40,504 nt of DNA from an uncultured Ectothiorhodospiraceae bacterium (GTDB lineage Bacteria; Pseudomonadota; Gammaproteobacteria; UBA6429; Thiohalophilaceae), in assembly GCA_947260005.1 (NCBI GenBank), contig CAMYOL010000043.1:1-40504 (forward strand). The letters run 5' to 3'. The notes under the pieces are model-generated. The model was not told where the DNA came from, searched no databases, and was given only the letters and a program-made list of their open reading frames with translations. Made by a program: the position numbers and the translations under genes. Shown here piece by piece: positions 6,382 through 12,576 of the stretch (the first letter of the stretch is position 1; every line of letters starts with the position of its first letter).

Positions 6382-6822
6382 TTACAATTTATCGCCGTAT
6401 ATTGCGTATCTCATCAAATCAGGGTCTTTTAACACCAACCCCTGGTAATCGTCGTCTGATTCTATTGATAACTTTACTTTTTCTAAAAATTTCGCAAATT
6501 CCTTAATACCAATTTCGCTTGTTCCAACCAATTTTTCTACTGGTTTGCCGGCTGTTTCAATGACTTTGTAGCCCAAAAATAACCCTTGGTAATAATATTT
6601 AAAAAACTCTGGCGGTTTCTGCAATCCATAATGCTCTAAATACCAATCAACCAATTGTTGAAACCAAAGCCACATGATTCGATTTTGTGCCACCCTTCTA
6701 ACACTTATGCATTTCTTTATTTCTATAATGTATTCTTTATCATCATCCAGGGTTTTGATATACCGATGGACATAATCTGCCCTGGTATCCTTTGTGCCTT
6801 TTTGGATGATTATTTGTTTCAA
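6382..6822 (-). CDS. ninB: NinB-like recombination protein
   Basis: 146 residues. IEIKKCISVRRVAQNRIMWL followed by WFQQLVDWYLEHYG is the NinB core (R..QN..MW). Further on are PPEFFKYYYQGLFLGYKVIE and GIKEFAKFLEKV. Lambda NinB (Orf) is a DNA-binding recombination mediator that helps load annealing/RecA functions, consistent with the annealing protein in the rightward operon. It overlaps the next upstream gene by 4 nt and lies just before the operator-bearing promoter. Confidence 0.82.
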   Translation of the reverse strand: MKQIIIQKGTKDTRADYVHRYIKTLDDDKEYIIEIKKCISVRRVAQNRIMWLWFQQLVDWYLEHYGLQKPPEFFKYYYQGLFLGYKVIETAGKPVEKLVGTSEIGIKEFAKFLEKVKLSIESDDDYQGLVLKDPDLMRYAIYGDKL

Positions 6823-7013
6823 TGTTCTGTGACTTCAAATTCTTTCAAGACTATGTCTAAATACGCTTTAGTCTCCGGGCATGTCGTGATTTCCCATGCG
6901 ACTATTAGAGATTGTAGTAGGTCATGGTTTTCGATACATGCTTGAGTATATGCTTCGTCTGTTACCCTGATCTTCTCGTTTGCGCGACGTAAAGCTGTGT
7001 TTACTATAGTCAT
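6819..7013 (-). CDS. Hypothetical helical protein, 64 aa
   Basis: ATG at 7013 (MTIVNTALRRANEKIRVTDE) preceded by GAGG 7 nt away; the longer frame begins at a TTG and is less likely. Helical and amphipathic, with two Cys. ATGA overlaps with both neighbours indicate coupled translation ahead of ninB. Confidence 0.65.
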   Translation of the reverse strand: MTIVNTALRRANEKIRVTDEAYTQACIENHDLLQSLIVAWEITTCPETKAYLDIVLKEFEVTEH

Positions 7014-7264
7014 ATACAATCCTCATTGTACGTTAACTCAATATACGCGCCGATTAAATCGGCATCCTGGCACATGAGTATCATGTCGTACTCGTCCATT
7101 TCTTCTATATCACAGCCTGGGTCACCGTCCCATCGATCACATGGTTGCCAGCCTTGATCCTTGATGTTTTTGCCATCAATCCCACAATAATCTAGTGGAT
7201 CATCGCCGTGCTTGCAATTTTTACACGATCTCATAAAACCAGCCGTCATCGTAATAACTATCAA
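7010..7264 (-). CDS. Cys-rich small protein with CxxC ribbon
   Basis: The core is RSCKNCKHGDDPLDYCGIDG then QPCDRWDGDPGCD: C..C...C...C spacing typical of a zinc knuckle. An acidic C-terminus follows (EEMDEYDMILMCQDADLIG). An internal start at 7234 (MRSCKNC) would shorten the overlap with the upstream gene from 44 to 14 nt and is more plausible. Function unknown. Confidence 0.65.
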   Translation of the reverse strand: MIVITMTAGFMRSCKNCKHGDDPLDYCGIDGKNIKDQGWQPCDRWDGDPGCDIEEMDEYDMILMCQDADLIGAYIELTYNEDCI

Positions 7265-7439
7265 TCAATCCCTTACTTATTAGTCTGTCAATTTCCGTTT
7301 TATTTTTCCGATAATCTGGATCAAAAGCCAAATCAAGAATTTTAATAACATTTGTCAGACTTATCTCTCCGCAAATTTTAATCGTGTAATAGATCATCGA
7401 TTGTCTTTGGCCTAATGGTAAGTAGTTATATTTTAACAT
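7221..7439 (-). CDS. Small winged-helix-like protein, 72 aa
   Basis: QRQSMIYYTIKICGEISLTN followed by TEIDRLISKGLIDSYYDDGW resembles a single winged-helix unit (helix, recognition helix, wing). No catalytic motif. Located directly downstream of a protein with two such modules; both may bind DNA. Confidence 0.55.
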   Translation of the reverse strand: MLKYNYLPLGQRQSMIYYTIKICGEISLTNVIKILDLAFDPDYRKNKTEIDRLISKGLIDSYYDDGWFYEIV

Positions 7440-7869
7440 AATACCCGTTCTTTAATCGCTTGATTACCTTTTCTATACCTCCACTACCGTTTAATTTACT
7501 GATCATATTCCTGATTTTTTCTGGCTTTTCATCGCTGAGGATTCTTACCACCTCAATTGATTTTTTTGGCTCTCGCAATAAACTTAATACTCTATATCTC
7601 AAACCAAGTTTATCAATAGGTAGTAATTGATACCGGTTATCTAAGTATTCTATTTTTTTGATATAACCCCGCCCCCCCTGTAAATTTTGTAACATAGTGT
7701 TAATTACACCTTTTGAATTATCGATGTTTTTATGAATTTCTTTTAGAGTTTTAGGTCCATCCTCTAATAATTCTAAAATTTTTATCCGACACGTTTTTGG
7801 TTTTATTTTAGGCTTTGGCAATGGATGATGTTTCCAGATTATTTTAGTTAACTCAACATACATGCACAT
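7426..7869 (-). CDS. Tandem winged-helix DNA-binding protein
   Basis: 147 residues with two similar halves: RIKILELLEDGPKTLKEIHK...INTMLQNLQGGRGYIKKIE and YRVLSLLREPKKSIEVVRIL...IRNMISKLNGSGGIEKVIK. Each has the wHTH pattern of a helix, a second helix and a Gly-containing wing. Basic overall. AGGTGA precedes the ATG at 7869. Likely a regulator or accessory DNA-binding factor. Confidence 0.6.
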   Translation of the reverse strand: MCMYVELTKIIWKHHPLPKPKIKPKTCRIKILELLEDGPKTLKEIHKNIDNSKGVINTMLQNLQGGRGYIKKIEYLDNRYQLLPIDKLGLRYRVLSLLREPKKSIEVVRILSDEKPEKIRNMISKLNGSGGIEKVIKRLKNGYYVKI

Positions 7870-7876
7870 ATATCAC

Positions 7877-8233
7877 CTAATCATTTTTAATATAAGTATA
7901 TTCATACATAGTGCTATTGGTGTACTCACATTTTCTTGGTTTTTTGACAACATTTGGTAAATTGACATATTTTTCCATTTCTTTTTTTGATACTAACGGG
8001 CAACCACTGTTCCATGACTTTCTTGTAACCAATTGCAGGCAAGCTCCATTGTCAAGAACTATATCGCCATTCCTTAATTCATAAGTTTTTCTACCAGATT
8101 TTATAGTATCCATAACGCACCTATTTGTTTTATTCATCGCAGCCCGTAAGCAGCTATATGCTTGCCTAAATGCTTTCTTCTTCTTTATCTGTTGGCCTGA
8201 ATGTTGGATCATCTGATTTACCTTCTTAGCCAT
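7877..8233 (-). CDS. Hypothetical protein with a duplicated AFRQAYS segment
   Basis: The longest frame starts at 8497 and would add about 44 Met-Ala pairs encoded by the hexanucleotide array. The better start is the last array ATG at 8233 (MAKKVNQMIQHSG), which overlaps the stop of the Gly-rich frame as ATGGCTAA, a reinitiation arrangement. Residues about 20-36 (KKAFRQAYSCLRAAMNKT) copy the C-terminus of the gene at 8818-9006. A second part, ELRNGDIVLDNGACLQLVTR, resembles small phage proteins I cannot name. No known function. Confidence 0.55.
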   Translation of the reverse strand: MAKKVNQMIQHSGQQIKKKKAFRQAYSCLRAAMNKTNRCVMDTIKSGRKTYELRNGDIVLDNGACLQLVTRKSWNSGCPLVSKKEMEKYVNLPNVVKKPRKCEYTNSTMYEYTYIKND

Positions 8234-8507
8234 AGCCATTGCCATTGCCATCGCCATAGCCATTGCCATCGCCATTGCCATCGCCATAGCCATTGCCATC
8301 GCCATAGCCATTGCCATCGCCATAGCCATAGCCATAGCCATTGCCATCGCCATAGCCATAGCCATAGCCATAGCCATTGCCATCGCCATAGCCATCGCCA
8401 TAGCCATAGCCATTGCCATAGCCATAGCCATAGCCATAGCCATAGCCATAGCCATTGCCATCGCCATCGCCATAGCCATCGCCATCGCCATAGCCATTGG
8501 TTACCAT
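8226..8507 (-). CDS. Alternating Gly-Tyr/Asp/Asn repeat protein, 93 aa
   Basis: MVT followed by 45 (X-Gly) pairs, X being Tyr (22), Asp (12) or Asn (11). The ATG at 8507 overlaps the stop of the DUF6948-like gene (ATGGTAA) and has GAGG 7 nt upstream, a proper ribosome site that the Met-Ala frame lacks. Absence of the fourth base at the variable position means His is excluded in this frame, while in the Met-Ala frame the change would be silent. Both points favour this frame. Related DUF6948-type phage proteins, as I recall, carry such a Gly-rich tail in frame. Confidence 0.6.
   Translation of the reverse strand: MVTNGYGDGDGYGDGDGNGYGYGYGYGYGYGNGYGYGDGYGDGNGYGYGYGYGDGNGYGYGYGDGNGYGDGNGYGDGNGDGNGYGDGNGNGYG
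8229..8500. repeat. Degenerate hexanucleotide array, about 45 units
   Basis: Tandem GCCATH units on the plus strand (minus: GGCDAT). Five positions are fixed and one varies among three bases, never the fourth. On the minus strand the variable base is T in 22 units, G in 12 and A in 11, never C. The right (promoter-distal) part repeats Tyr-Asp-Asn codon triplets, an 18-bp higher-order unit. Six is a multiple of three, so copy-number change alters length but not frame. Confidence 0.95.
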
Positions 8508-8821
8508 TTTGACACCTCAATATCAATCATGTGCTTTAATTCAGAGATAGGAGCCTTGATATTTGGCGTATTATCTAACCTTGTCTTCTCAAGTGGACCC
8601 TCCAACGCTAATTGACCAAGCCCCTTGCATGTACCCCATCGCCTGATATTTTGTGCGTTTGAAATATACAACCACTCACTATCTGTCGATAGATTTCCAA
8701 CATAGACGAACCCTTTGTCTAAAACGACAATTTTCTTACCGTGTTCCTGGGCTAGTCCTGTATTTCTGTCACCTGTATCATTTAACACAGATAGTAATTT
8801 TATCAAATCATCTATATTCAT
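8501..8821 (-). CDS. DUF6948-like phage protein, 106 aa
   Basis: GKKIVVLDKGFVYVGNLS...LYISNAQNIRRWGTCKGLGQ LALEG...KCxx-like core, ISELKHMIDIEVSKW end. It matches my memory of the DUF6948 pattern: V-x-x-D/Y-x-G-V-x-x-G, N-A-R-R-x-W, L-x-x-L-A-x-E-G. Function unknown. It ends at TAA 8501-8503 immediately before the Gly-rich repeat frame, reachable by restart at the overlapping ATG or by a -1 shift at TCA AAA TGG. Confidence 0.65.
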   Translation of the reverse strand: MNIDDLIKLLSVLNDTGDRNTGLAQEHGKKIVVLDKGFVYVGNLSTDSEWLYISNAQNIRRWGTCKGLGQLALEGPLEKTRLDNTPNIKAPISELKHMIDIEVSKW

Positions 8822-9006
8822 TTTTTCACCCTCATTGTTTTATTCATCGCCGCCCGTAGGTCGCTGTATGCTTGCCTAAATGCTTTCTTCGGCTGTTTGG
8901 TGTGTCTTAGTAATTCGTAAGTTGTTTTCAGCATCCTTGGGGTTTTGGGCTCGTCTAGCCAGAAATGTTCTCGACAGTACTGGTCTTGCATTCCTATTAA
9001 GTTCAT
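8818..9006 (-). CDS. Hypothetical protein, 62 aa, source of duplicated segment
   Basis: ATG 9006 (MNLIGMQDQYCREHFWLDEP) overlaps the previous stop as ATGA and has AAGGA upstream; the longer frame from 9045 is unlikely. It ends KKAFRQAYSDLRAAMNKTMRVKK, a segment shared with the gene at 7877-8233 at protein and DNA level. Function unknown. Confidence 0.65.
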   Translation of the reverse strand: MNLIGMQDQYCREHFWLDEPKTPRMLKTTYELLRHTKQPKKAFRQAYSDLRAAMNKTMRVKK

Positions 9007-9257
9007 ATCATTTCCTTGCAACATTCTTCGTAGTGTGTCGCGCAATGCTCGTGGATTAAAGCTATTTCTTCTATTGTTGAGCTATATGCTGGGTCTTCTG
9101 GATTAACAATTAATTCTATTATTATTTCTATTGGGTCTTTTGGGGATATTTGATTCTCTCGATATCCCTCTTTAGCTTGATATACGATATTTAGCGCAGG
9201 GTATTCGTATTCCTCTGTTACCTCGTTGTAGCGTTCTGTCTGGTATTTAGTCAGCAT
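9003..9257 (-). CDS. Hypothetical acidic protein, 84 aa
   Basis: MLTKYQTERYNEVTEEYEYP, then a helical segment EIIIELIVNPEDP and a His/Cys C-terminus (HEHCATHYEECCKEM) that might bind metal. ATG 9257 follows the 28-aa membrane peptide with no gap. Not recognised. Confidence 0.65.
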   Translation of the reverse strand: MLTKYQTERYNEVTEEYEYPALNIVYQAKEGYRENQISPKDPIEIIIELIVNPEDPAYSSTIEEIALIHEHCATHYEECCKEMI

Positions 9258-9258
9258 A

Positions 9259-9345
9259 TTAAATCCTAAAATCCGTAATGATTACCATTAGGTAAATACT
9301 GTAGAATAGTGCTAACTCTATTAGAGCAAATGTTACGGTTTTCAT
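9259..9345 (-). CDS. Tiny membrane peptide, 28 aa
   Basis: MKTVTFALIELALFYSIYLM then VIITDFRI: almost entirely one transmembrane helix. Its ATG overlaps the stop of the ribbon-helix-helix-like gene (ATGA). Coupled position on both sides supports a real gene. Confidence 0.5.
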   Translation of the reverse strand: MKTVTFALIELALFYSIYLMVIITDFRI

Positions 9346-9512
9346 GGCTTCACCTTTTTATTCACGTATTCAGATATTAAGTTTTCCATCAACCGATTAG
9401 CTGAATATCCTTCTTTTTCGGCCAACCTCTTGAACTTATTGAAGTCGGCCTGGGCCTTGTTGTTCATAGTCCGGTATGTGTATTTGATTATTGTGTGTTT
9501 TTTAGTTGGCAT
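9342..9512 (-). CDS. Arc/CopG-like ribbon-helix-helix protein, 56 aa
   Basis: MPTKKHTIIKYTYRTMNNKA, then DFNKFKRLAEKEGYSANRLM and ENLISEYVNKKVKP. A beta strand followed by two helices with A-E-K-E-G-x-S-x-N-x-L-x-x-x-L-I is the Arc-family pattern, so it is probably a DNA-binding repressor. It is second in the unit driven by the promoter at 9767-9795. Confidence 0.65.
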   Translation of the reverse strand: MPTKKHTIIKYTYRTMNNKAQADFNKFKRLAEKEGYSANRLMENLISEYVNKKVKP

Positions 9513-9517
9513 AAATC

Positions 9518-9733
9518 TTAACTCACCAATTTATAACCTAATTGTGATATCGCGTCAGTTATACCCTTGTAAGCCTCATCATAAGTAGAGCCAGCATAAT
9601 AAGGATCAAACGAAACATCTTGCCTATGATCTTCTTTTCTATCAGAAAATGTTACAAAAAACCTATAAGAAGTAGCATAAGTAACATGTGAAATAGTTGC
9701 AGTTTTTGGTCTGGTTTGTAATATGTCGTTCAT
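9518..9733 (-). CDS. Hypothetical protein, 71 aa
   Basis: MNDILQTRPKTATISHVTYA; beta-rich, with VSFDPYYAGSTYDEAYKGIT and a C-terminal helix. First gene downstream of the left copy of the duplicated promoter; CCGGAG precedes the ATG. Not recognised. Confidence 0.65.
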   Translation of the reverse strand: MNDILQTRPKTATISHVTYATSYRFFVTFSDRKEDHRQDVSFDPYYAGSTYDEAYKGITDAISQLGYKLVS

Positions 9734-9755
9734 GATTTTCTCCGGTTTTCCTCAT

Positions 9756-9807
9756 CTCTTGTAATAATTATAGCTGCCGTCTTGGTTGCCGTCAAGGTTT
9801 ATTTGTG
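9756..9807. repeat. 52-bp direct repeat (promoter cassette), left copy
   Basis: Identical base for base to 10138-10189 and carrying a complete promoter. The flanking bases differ at both ends, so the duplicated unit is the cassette itself. Confidence 0.9.
9767..9795 (-). promoter_or_regulatory. Leftward sigma70 promoter, cassette copy 1
   Basis: Minus strand TTGACG (9795-9790), 17-nt spacer, TATAAT (9772-9767). Two direct GACGGCA elements 12 nt apart overlap the -35 box and spacer, a candidate regulator site. Serves the 71-aa gene ending at 9733 and downstream genes. Confidence 0.85.
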
Positions 9808-9824
9808 CTTGTTTTGCATGTTTT

Positions 9825-10106
9825 TTACCTTACTTGACTGGCTTCAAAGCCATTTTTTACAAACCATGCTACTTTTTTATTATGTTCTGCTACTTTTTTA
9901 TTGTGTTCGCTAATTTCTTTTAATGTTTCTTCACTAAGGATATCTTCCATTTTATAACTTAAGCATTCGCCATTACCTGCTAATTTTGTTGCTTTTTTGA
10001 TTCGATAAAACATTTGATCGGTTAAACCCTGGGCAAACTTTTCACTTACGTCAATTACTTCAACTTCGCCGTTAGTTCTTTTTATTGTAATGGTAGTTTT
10101 TCTCAT
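9825..10106 (-). CDS. Hypothetical protein with internal heptad repeat, 93 aa
   Basis: MRKTTITIKRTNGEVEVIDV, a beta start, then helices ending in a perfect duplication EHNKKVAEHNKKVA (two seven-residue units) and WFVKNGFEASQVR. First gene after promoter cassette copy 2. The heptad copy may have arisen by slippage. Not recognised. Confidence 0.7.
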   Translation of the reverse strand: MRKTTITIKRTNGEVEVIDVSEKFAQGLTDQMFYRIKKATKLAGNGECLSYKMEDILSEETLKEISEHNKKVAEHNKKVAWFVKNGFEASQVR

Positions 10107-10137
10107 CGTGTTCGCCTTTTTAGTTTGTTTTCCTTAG

Positions 10138-10189
10138 CTCTTGTAATAATTATAGCTGCCGTCTTGGTTGCCGTCAAGGTTTATTTGTG
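10138..10189. repeat. 52-bp direct repeat (promoter cassette), right copy
   Basis: Second copy of 9756-9807; the two are 382 bp apart and separated by the 93-aa gene. An identical cassette before two consecutive genes suggests recent duplication or strong constraint. Confidence 0.9.
10149..10177 (-). promoter_or_regulatory. Leftward sigma70 promoter, cassette copy 2
   Basis: Same TTGACG-17-TATAAT as copy 1 with the paired GACGGCA elements, read toward the 93-aa gene that starts at 10106. Confidence 0.85.
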
Positions 10190-10215
10190 TTTATTTTTGA
10201 TTTCTTTATCCATAG

Positions 10216-10404
10216 TTATTCCTTAATTTCTTCTATATCATCTAACCCTAACTCCATGTATCCTAATATATTAATGTCATCGTCAATATATTGACCCCCA
10301 CCGTTGTTGAATAATTTTATTGCTTGCTCTTTATTGTCAGCATAAATTTCAAATGTTGTATAACCGTCCGCTCTATCTACCTTTGCATGTATATGATATT
10401 TCAT
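10216..10404 (-). CDS. Hypothetical protein, 62 aa
   Basis: ATG 10404 (MKYHIHAKVDRADGYTTFEI) with GAGGA 6 nt upstream is preferred to a frame opening at 10449. Compact alpha/beta pattern (YADNKEQAIKLFNNGG) with an acidic tail LDDIEEIKE; resembles small phage proteins that modify perception of host signals only in size. Function unknown. Confidence 0.65.
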   Translation of the reverse strand: MKYHIHAKVDRADGYTTFEIYADNKEQAIKLFNNGGGQYIDDDINILGYMELGLDDIEEIKE

Positions 10405-10438
10405 TGTCTTTCCTCTAATCTGGTTTATTTTGGAGTGT

Positions 10439-10606
10439 TCAGCATACATCTGGATCTAGGTTCATCTCCTTGCACCTTTCCCTTGATCTGCCAGCACCAG
10501 CCGAAAACAATGTTGAGTACAATTTCCAATTTTCAGGCTGTTTAATCCTACCGTCTATAAATCGCCTTACATTTCTCATGACTAGTAATTTCTCGCCGTT
10601 GTTCAT
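10439..10606 (-). CDS. Hypothetical protein, 55 aa
   Basis: ATG 10606 (MNNGEKLLVMRNVRRFIDGR) with AGAGGTG upstream. Basic, helical, ends RERCKEMNLDPDVC. The ribosome site overlaps the end of the 70-aa gene upstream. Not recognised. Confidence 0.6.
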   Translation of the reverse strand: MNNGEKLLVMRNVRRFIDGRIKQPENWKLYSTLFSAGAGRSRERCKEMNLDPDVC

Positions 10607-10613
10607 ATTGTAT

Positions 10614-10826
10614 TCACCTCTTTGTATGTTTATATTCACTTAGTGTCAGTACTGGCTTTACTTCCCTACCGGCTGGCATGTCTATGTATTCTCTGCATGG
10701 ATCGGTTTTTAAGTAGCATGTAATTTCAAACTTGCCTTTGGGATTAACTTTAGGCCGTATAAACTGAACATATCGATTACCTTGCCAGTAAAAATCATGC
10801 TTGTATGGTACGTTTTTTAGTTTCAT
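10614..10826 (-). CDS. Hypothetical basic protein, 70 aa
   Basis: MKLKNVPYKHDFYWQGNRYV, a beta-rich small basic protein with one Cys pair (CYLKTDPC). The ATG follows the leader AAACATACAAAGG, a sequence that recurs before neighbouring genes. Its end (KHTKR) is encoded by the next copy of that leader. Confidence 0.65.
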   Translation of the reverse strand: MKLKNVPYKHDFYWQGNRYVQFIRPKVNPKGKFEITCYLKTDPCREYIDMPAGREVKPVLTLSEYKHTKR

Positions 10827-10852
10827 GGCCTTTGTATGTTTATATTTATACC

Positions 10853-11320
10853 TTAAACTCTTTTGCCGCCGTGCTTATAACCTCGATTCCTGTTTTTTTC
10901 TAATTTATTTTTTATTCTGTTATCAATATCAATGCCTAACCCGCCAGTCAGGTCTAAAATCCTTATTATTTGGTCGGCGCATTCGTCAGCGAAATTTTCT
11001 TTATCATTCGCTCTGAAACCCTCTAGAGCTTCGCTTGTTTCGGACGTTATCAGCGCTAGGATTGCCGGTATTTTATAATCATCTTCCCATTCTTCTGGCG
11101 CAACTACCTCCCACCCATTAGCTCTATTTATTTGATTTATTTCTAACGCTAACGAGTTTAAATATAATGATTCTTTTGTTTCCCAGTTTTTAGCTACCTC
11201 ATATGCGTTTTGCCATTCGAATTTTACTTCCGAGTAATCATCATCAACTACCGGCGTCATTATTAATCTACGAGTTTGCTCTTTAAGTTCAATTAATGCT
11301 TCATGTTCGTTTTTGATCAT
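10853..11320 (-). CDS. MazG-like nucleotide pyrophosphohydrolase
   Basis: 155 residues. The C-terminal two thirds carry the all-alpha NTP-PPase pattern: INQINRANGW, then LITSETSEALEGFRAN (E..E..E), then ENFADECADQIIRILDL (E..D) and a basic tail IKNKLEKNRNRGYKHGGKR. Such enzymes hydrolyse (d)NTPs to monophosphates and in phages may lower alarmones or remove damaged nucleotides. The N-terminal 50 residues are an extra helical part. Preceded by AAACATACAAAGGTG. Confidence 0.8.
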   Translation of the reverse strand: MIKNEHEALIELKEQTRRLIMTPVVDDDYSEVKFEWQNAYEVAKNWETKESLYLNSLALEINQINRANGWEVVAPEEWEDDYKIPAILALITSETSEALEGFRANDKENFADECADQIIRILDLTGGLGIDIDNRIKNKLEKNRNRGYKHGGKRV

Positions 11321-11421
11321 TTTATTTCACCTTTGTATGTTTTGGTTATATTGATTCCACTGTTTTGGATATAGCTTCGCCAAGGGTGAAGGTAACAAAC
11401 CTTCCTTAAACCCATACCCAT
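11317..11421 (-). CDS. Possible 34-aa leader ORF before the MazG-like gene
   Basis: The frame MGMGLRKVCYLHPWRSYIQN ... KTYKGEIK ends in TGA overlapping the MazG-like ATG (ATGA) and contains the recurring AAACATACAAAGGTG leader. A TATAAT-like box lies just upstream. Coupling geometry is good, but there is no other evidence of coding. Confidence 0.25.
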   Translation of the reverse strand: MGMGLRKVCYLHPWRSYIQNSGINITKTYKGEIK

Positions 11422-11579
11422 ATATAATTAATATTATATACTGATATCCACAAAATGCCTTTAACTTATCCTCTCCCTGGCCAGTATCACCCAATAAACC
11501 AGTTCAATTTTTGTACTCAGTAAAGGTCTGGTACAGTCAACCTAACCCGTGGTAACGGCGCTAGACTGTTTTTCACCCT
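11422..11579. other. Gene-free segment with nested inverted repeat
   Basis: No convincing frame. On the minus strand a TATAAT-like AT-rich stretch at about 11425-11445 could serve the MazG-like gene. On the plus strand ACAGTC ... GACTGT (about 11533-11571) encloses CCGT-GGTA-ACGG and is followed by five T, a structure like a rightward transcript end. No matching gene. Confidence 0.4.
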
Positions 11580-11966
11580 CTAGAGATTTCTCGATAATTC
11601 CTTAACTAACCTATAAACCTTTCTAGCTTCGTCAATGGACCGAATATTTGCTGTATGATACTCCCAACCTAGCTTTTTAGTTAAAATCGCGTATATCTTA
11701 CCTCGTGGCATTTTGTGAGATTGCCAAATAGGGTCCAATATCTTATGTATATGCATACGTGCGTTTTTAACGTCTTTTGTTACCATGACACCCAACGGCA
11801 AAGTAGGGTTGCTTTTGTCTTTATGATGGCAACCTACATATAACCCGCAGGCGTCACACTTCCAAAATGGCAAATTAGCTAAGTCTTTTCTATGCGGATA
11901 TATTTCAGTACCGTTTGTTAGCCTGGCATCTACTTTGTAGCCACATTTACAGCAATGTATTTTCAC
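11580..11966 (-). CDS. DUF3268-like zinc-finger protein
   Basis: 128 residues. HCCKCGYKVDARLTNGTEIYPHRKDL, then FWKCDACGLYVGCHHKD, PLGVMVTKDVKNARMHIHKI, DPIWQSHKMPRGKIYAILTK. The paired CxxC, Y-x-GCH, PLG, R...H...DP-W and R-x-x-x-Y-x-x-L are the DUF3268 (zinc-finger-containing) signature. Commonly found in phage early regions; role unknown. Overlaps the next gene by 4 nt. Confidence 0.8.
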   Translation of the reverse strand: MKIHCCKCGYKVDARLTNGTEIYPHRKDLANLPFWKCDACGLYVGCHHKDKSNPTLPLGVMVTKDVKNARMHIHKILDPIWQSHKMPRGKIYAILTKKLGWEYHTANIRSIDEARKVYRLVKELSRNL

Positions 11967-12166
11967 TTATCTTTCTTCTCTTGTGGTGTACCAAGTGGAT
12001 ATAAATCGATTTGTTCACCATCAATAATTGGCCTAATCAGTAAAATATTAAGCAGTTCAGACACTTCTGATTTAGTCATGCGAATACAAGCGCACTCAGG
12101 CTCATGGCACATACCATCTTCTAGCCCGTAACACGCATCACAGATTTTGATATTGAACTCTCTCAT
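11963..12166 (-). CDS. Small Cys-rich protein, 67 aa
   Basis: IKICDACYGLEDGMCHEPEC followed by ACIRMTKSEVSELLN: four to five Cys arranged like a zinc knuckle, then a helix and an IDGEQIDLYPLGTPQEKK tail. ATGA overlap with the DUF3268-like gene. Not recognised. Confidence 0.65.
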   Translation of the reverse strand: MREFNIKICDACYGLEDGMCHEPECACIRMTKSEVSELLNILLIRPIIDGEQIDLYPLGTPQEKKDK

Positions 12167-12190
12167 AATTCCACCTAATTTAATAAGGAT

Positions 12191-12379
12191 TTAACTAAAT
12201 GAATCTTTCTTGACATCTGCCGATTCGGGGCCGGTTAATCTTGGTTGGCGCTTTTGGCAATTCGGATAACATGAGTAATAATTCGGAATTACCCCATGAG
12301 GACATTCTTTTCTAGTGCCGCCCCATAGATCACTTAATTTTAATGAATAAAATTTACATTTTCCGCAAATAGCGTCCAT
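12191..12379 (-). CDS. Small Cys-rich protein, 62 aa
   Basis: ATG 12379 (MDAICGKCKFYSLKLSDLWG) begins a compact zinc-ribbon-like protein: ICGKC, then ECPHG and SCYPNC. The longer frame to 12469 lacks a ribosome site. First leftward gene after a 500-bp gene-free stretch. Confidence 0.65.
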   Translation of the reverse strand: MDAICGKCKFYSLKLSDLWGGTRKECPHGVIPNYYSCYPNCQKRQPRLTGPESADVKKDSFS

Positions 12380-12542
12380 AATTAACCATCTCTCGTTAGT
12401 CTGACGATTGCAATGGGTGAGTAGTGGCCAGACTTGCCACTGGCAGTTAATATTTAACCATTCAGCCAACTAATTTGGTCAGGTCATAAATTAAGCACTA
12501 CTCAAAACTTTAACCATAAGTAAAAACTTAGGATTACCGGCT

Positions 12543-12570
12543 TTGACAAAGATTTGTGAGTTGTTATAAT
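12543..12570 (+). promoter_or_regulatory. Rightward sigma70 promoter of a gene-free transcript
   Basis: TTGACA (12543-12548), 16-nt spacer, TATAAT (12565-12570), both hexamers perfect. It points into a region with no plausible gene and an intrinsic terminator about 150 nt on, which suggests a small RNA. Confidence 0.75.
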
Positions 12571-12576
12571 GTGGGT

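Noticed and set aside
8234-8497. Met-Ala leader of the 206-codon frame as a real protein
   Set aside because: Its first ATG lies 17 nt from the nearest Shine-Dalgarno, and the base excluded at the variable site would be silent here. The short start at 8233 is preferred, though some longer product cannot be excluded.
8229-8500. CRISPR array
   Set aside because: Uniform 6-bp tandem units without spacers or cas genes.
8201-8512. Plus-strand (His-Ser/Cys/Arg)n frame and minus-strand Trp-rich frame through the array
   Set aside because: Both are forced by the GCCATH repeat; neither has a ribosome site or flanking coding sequence.
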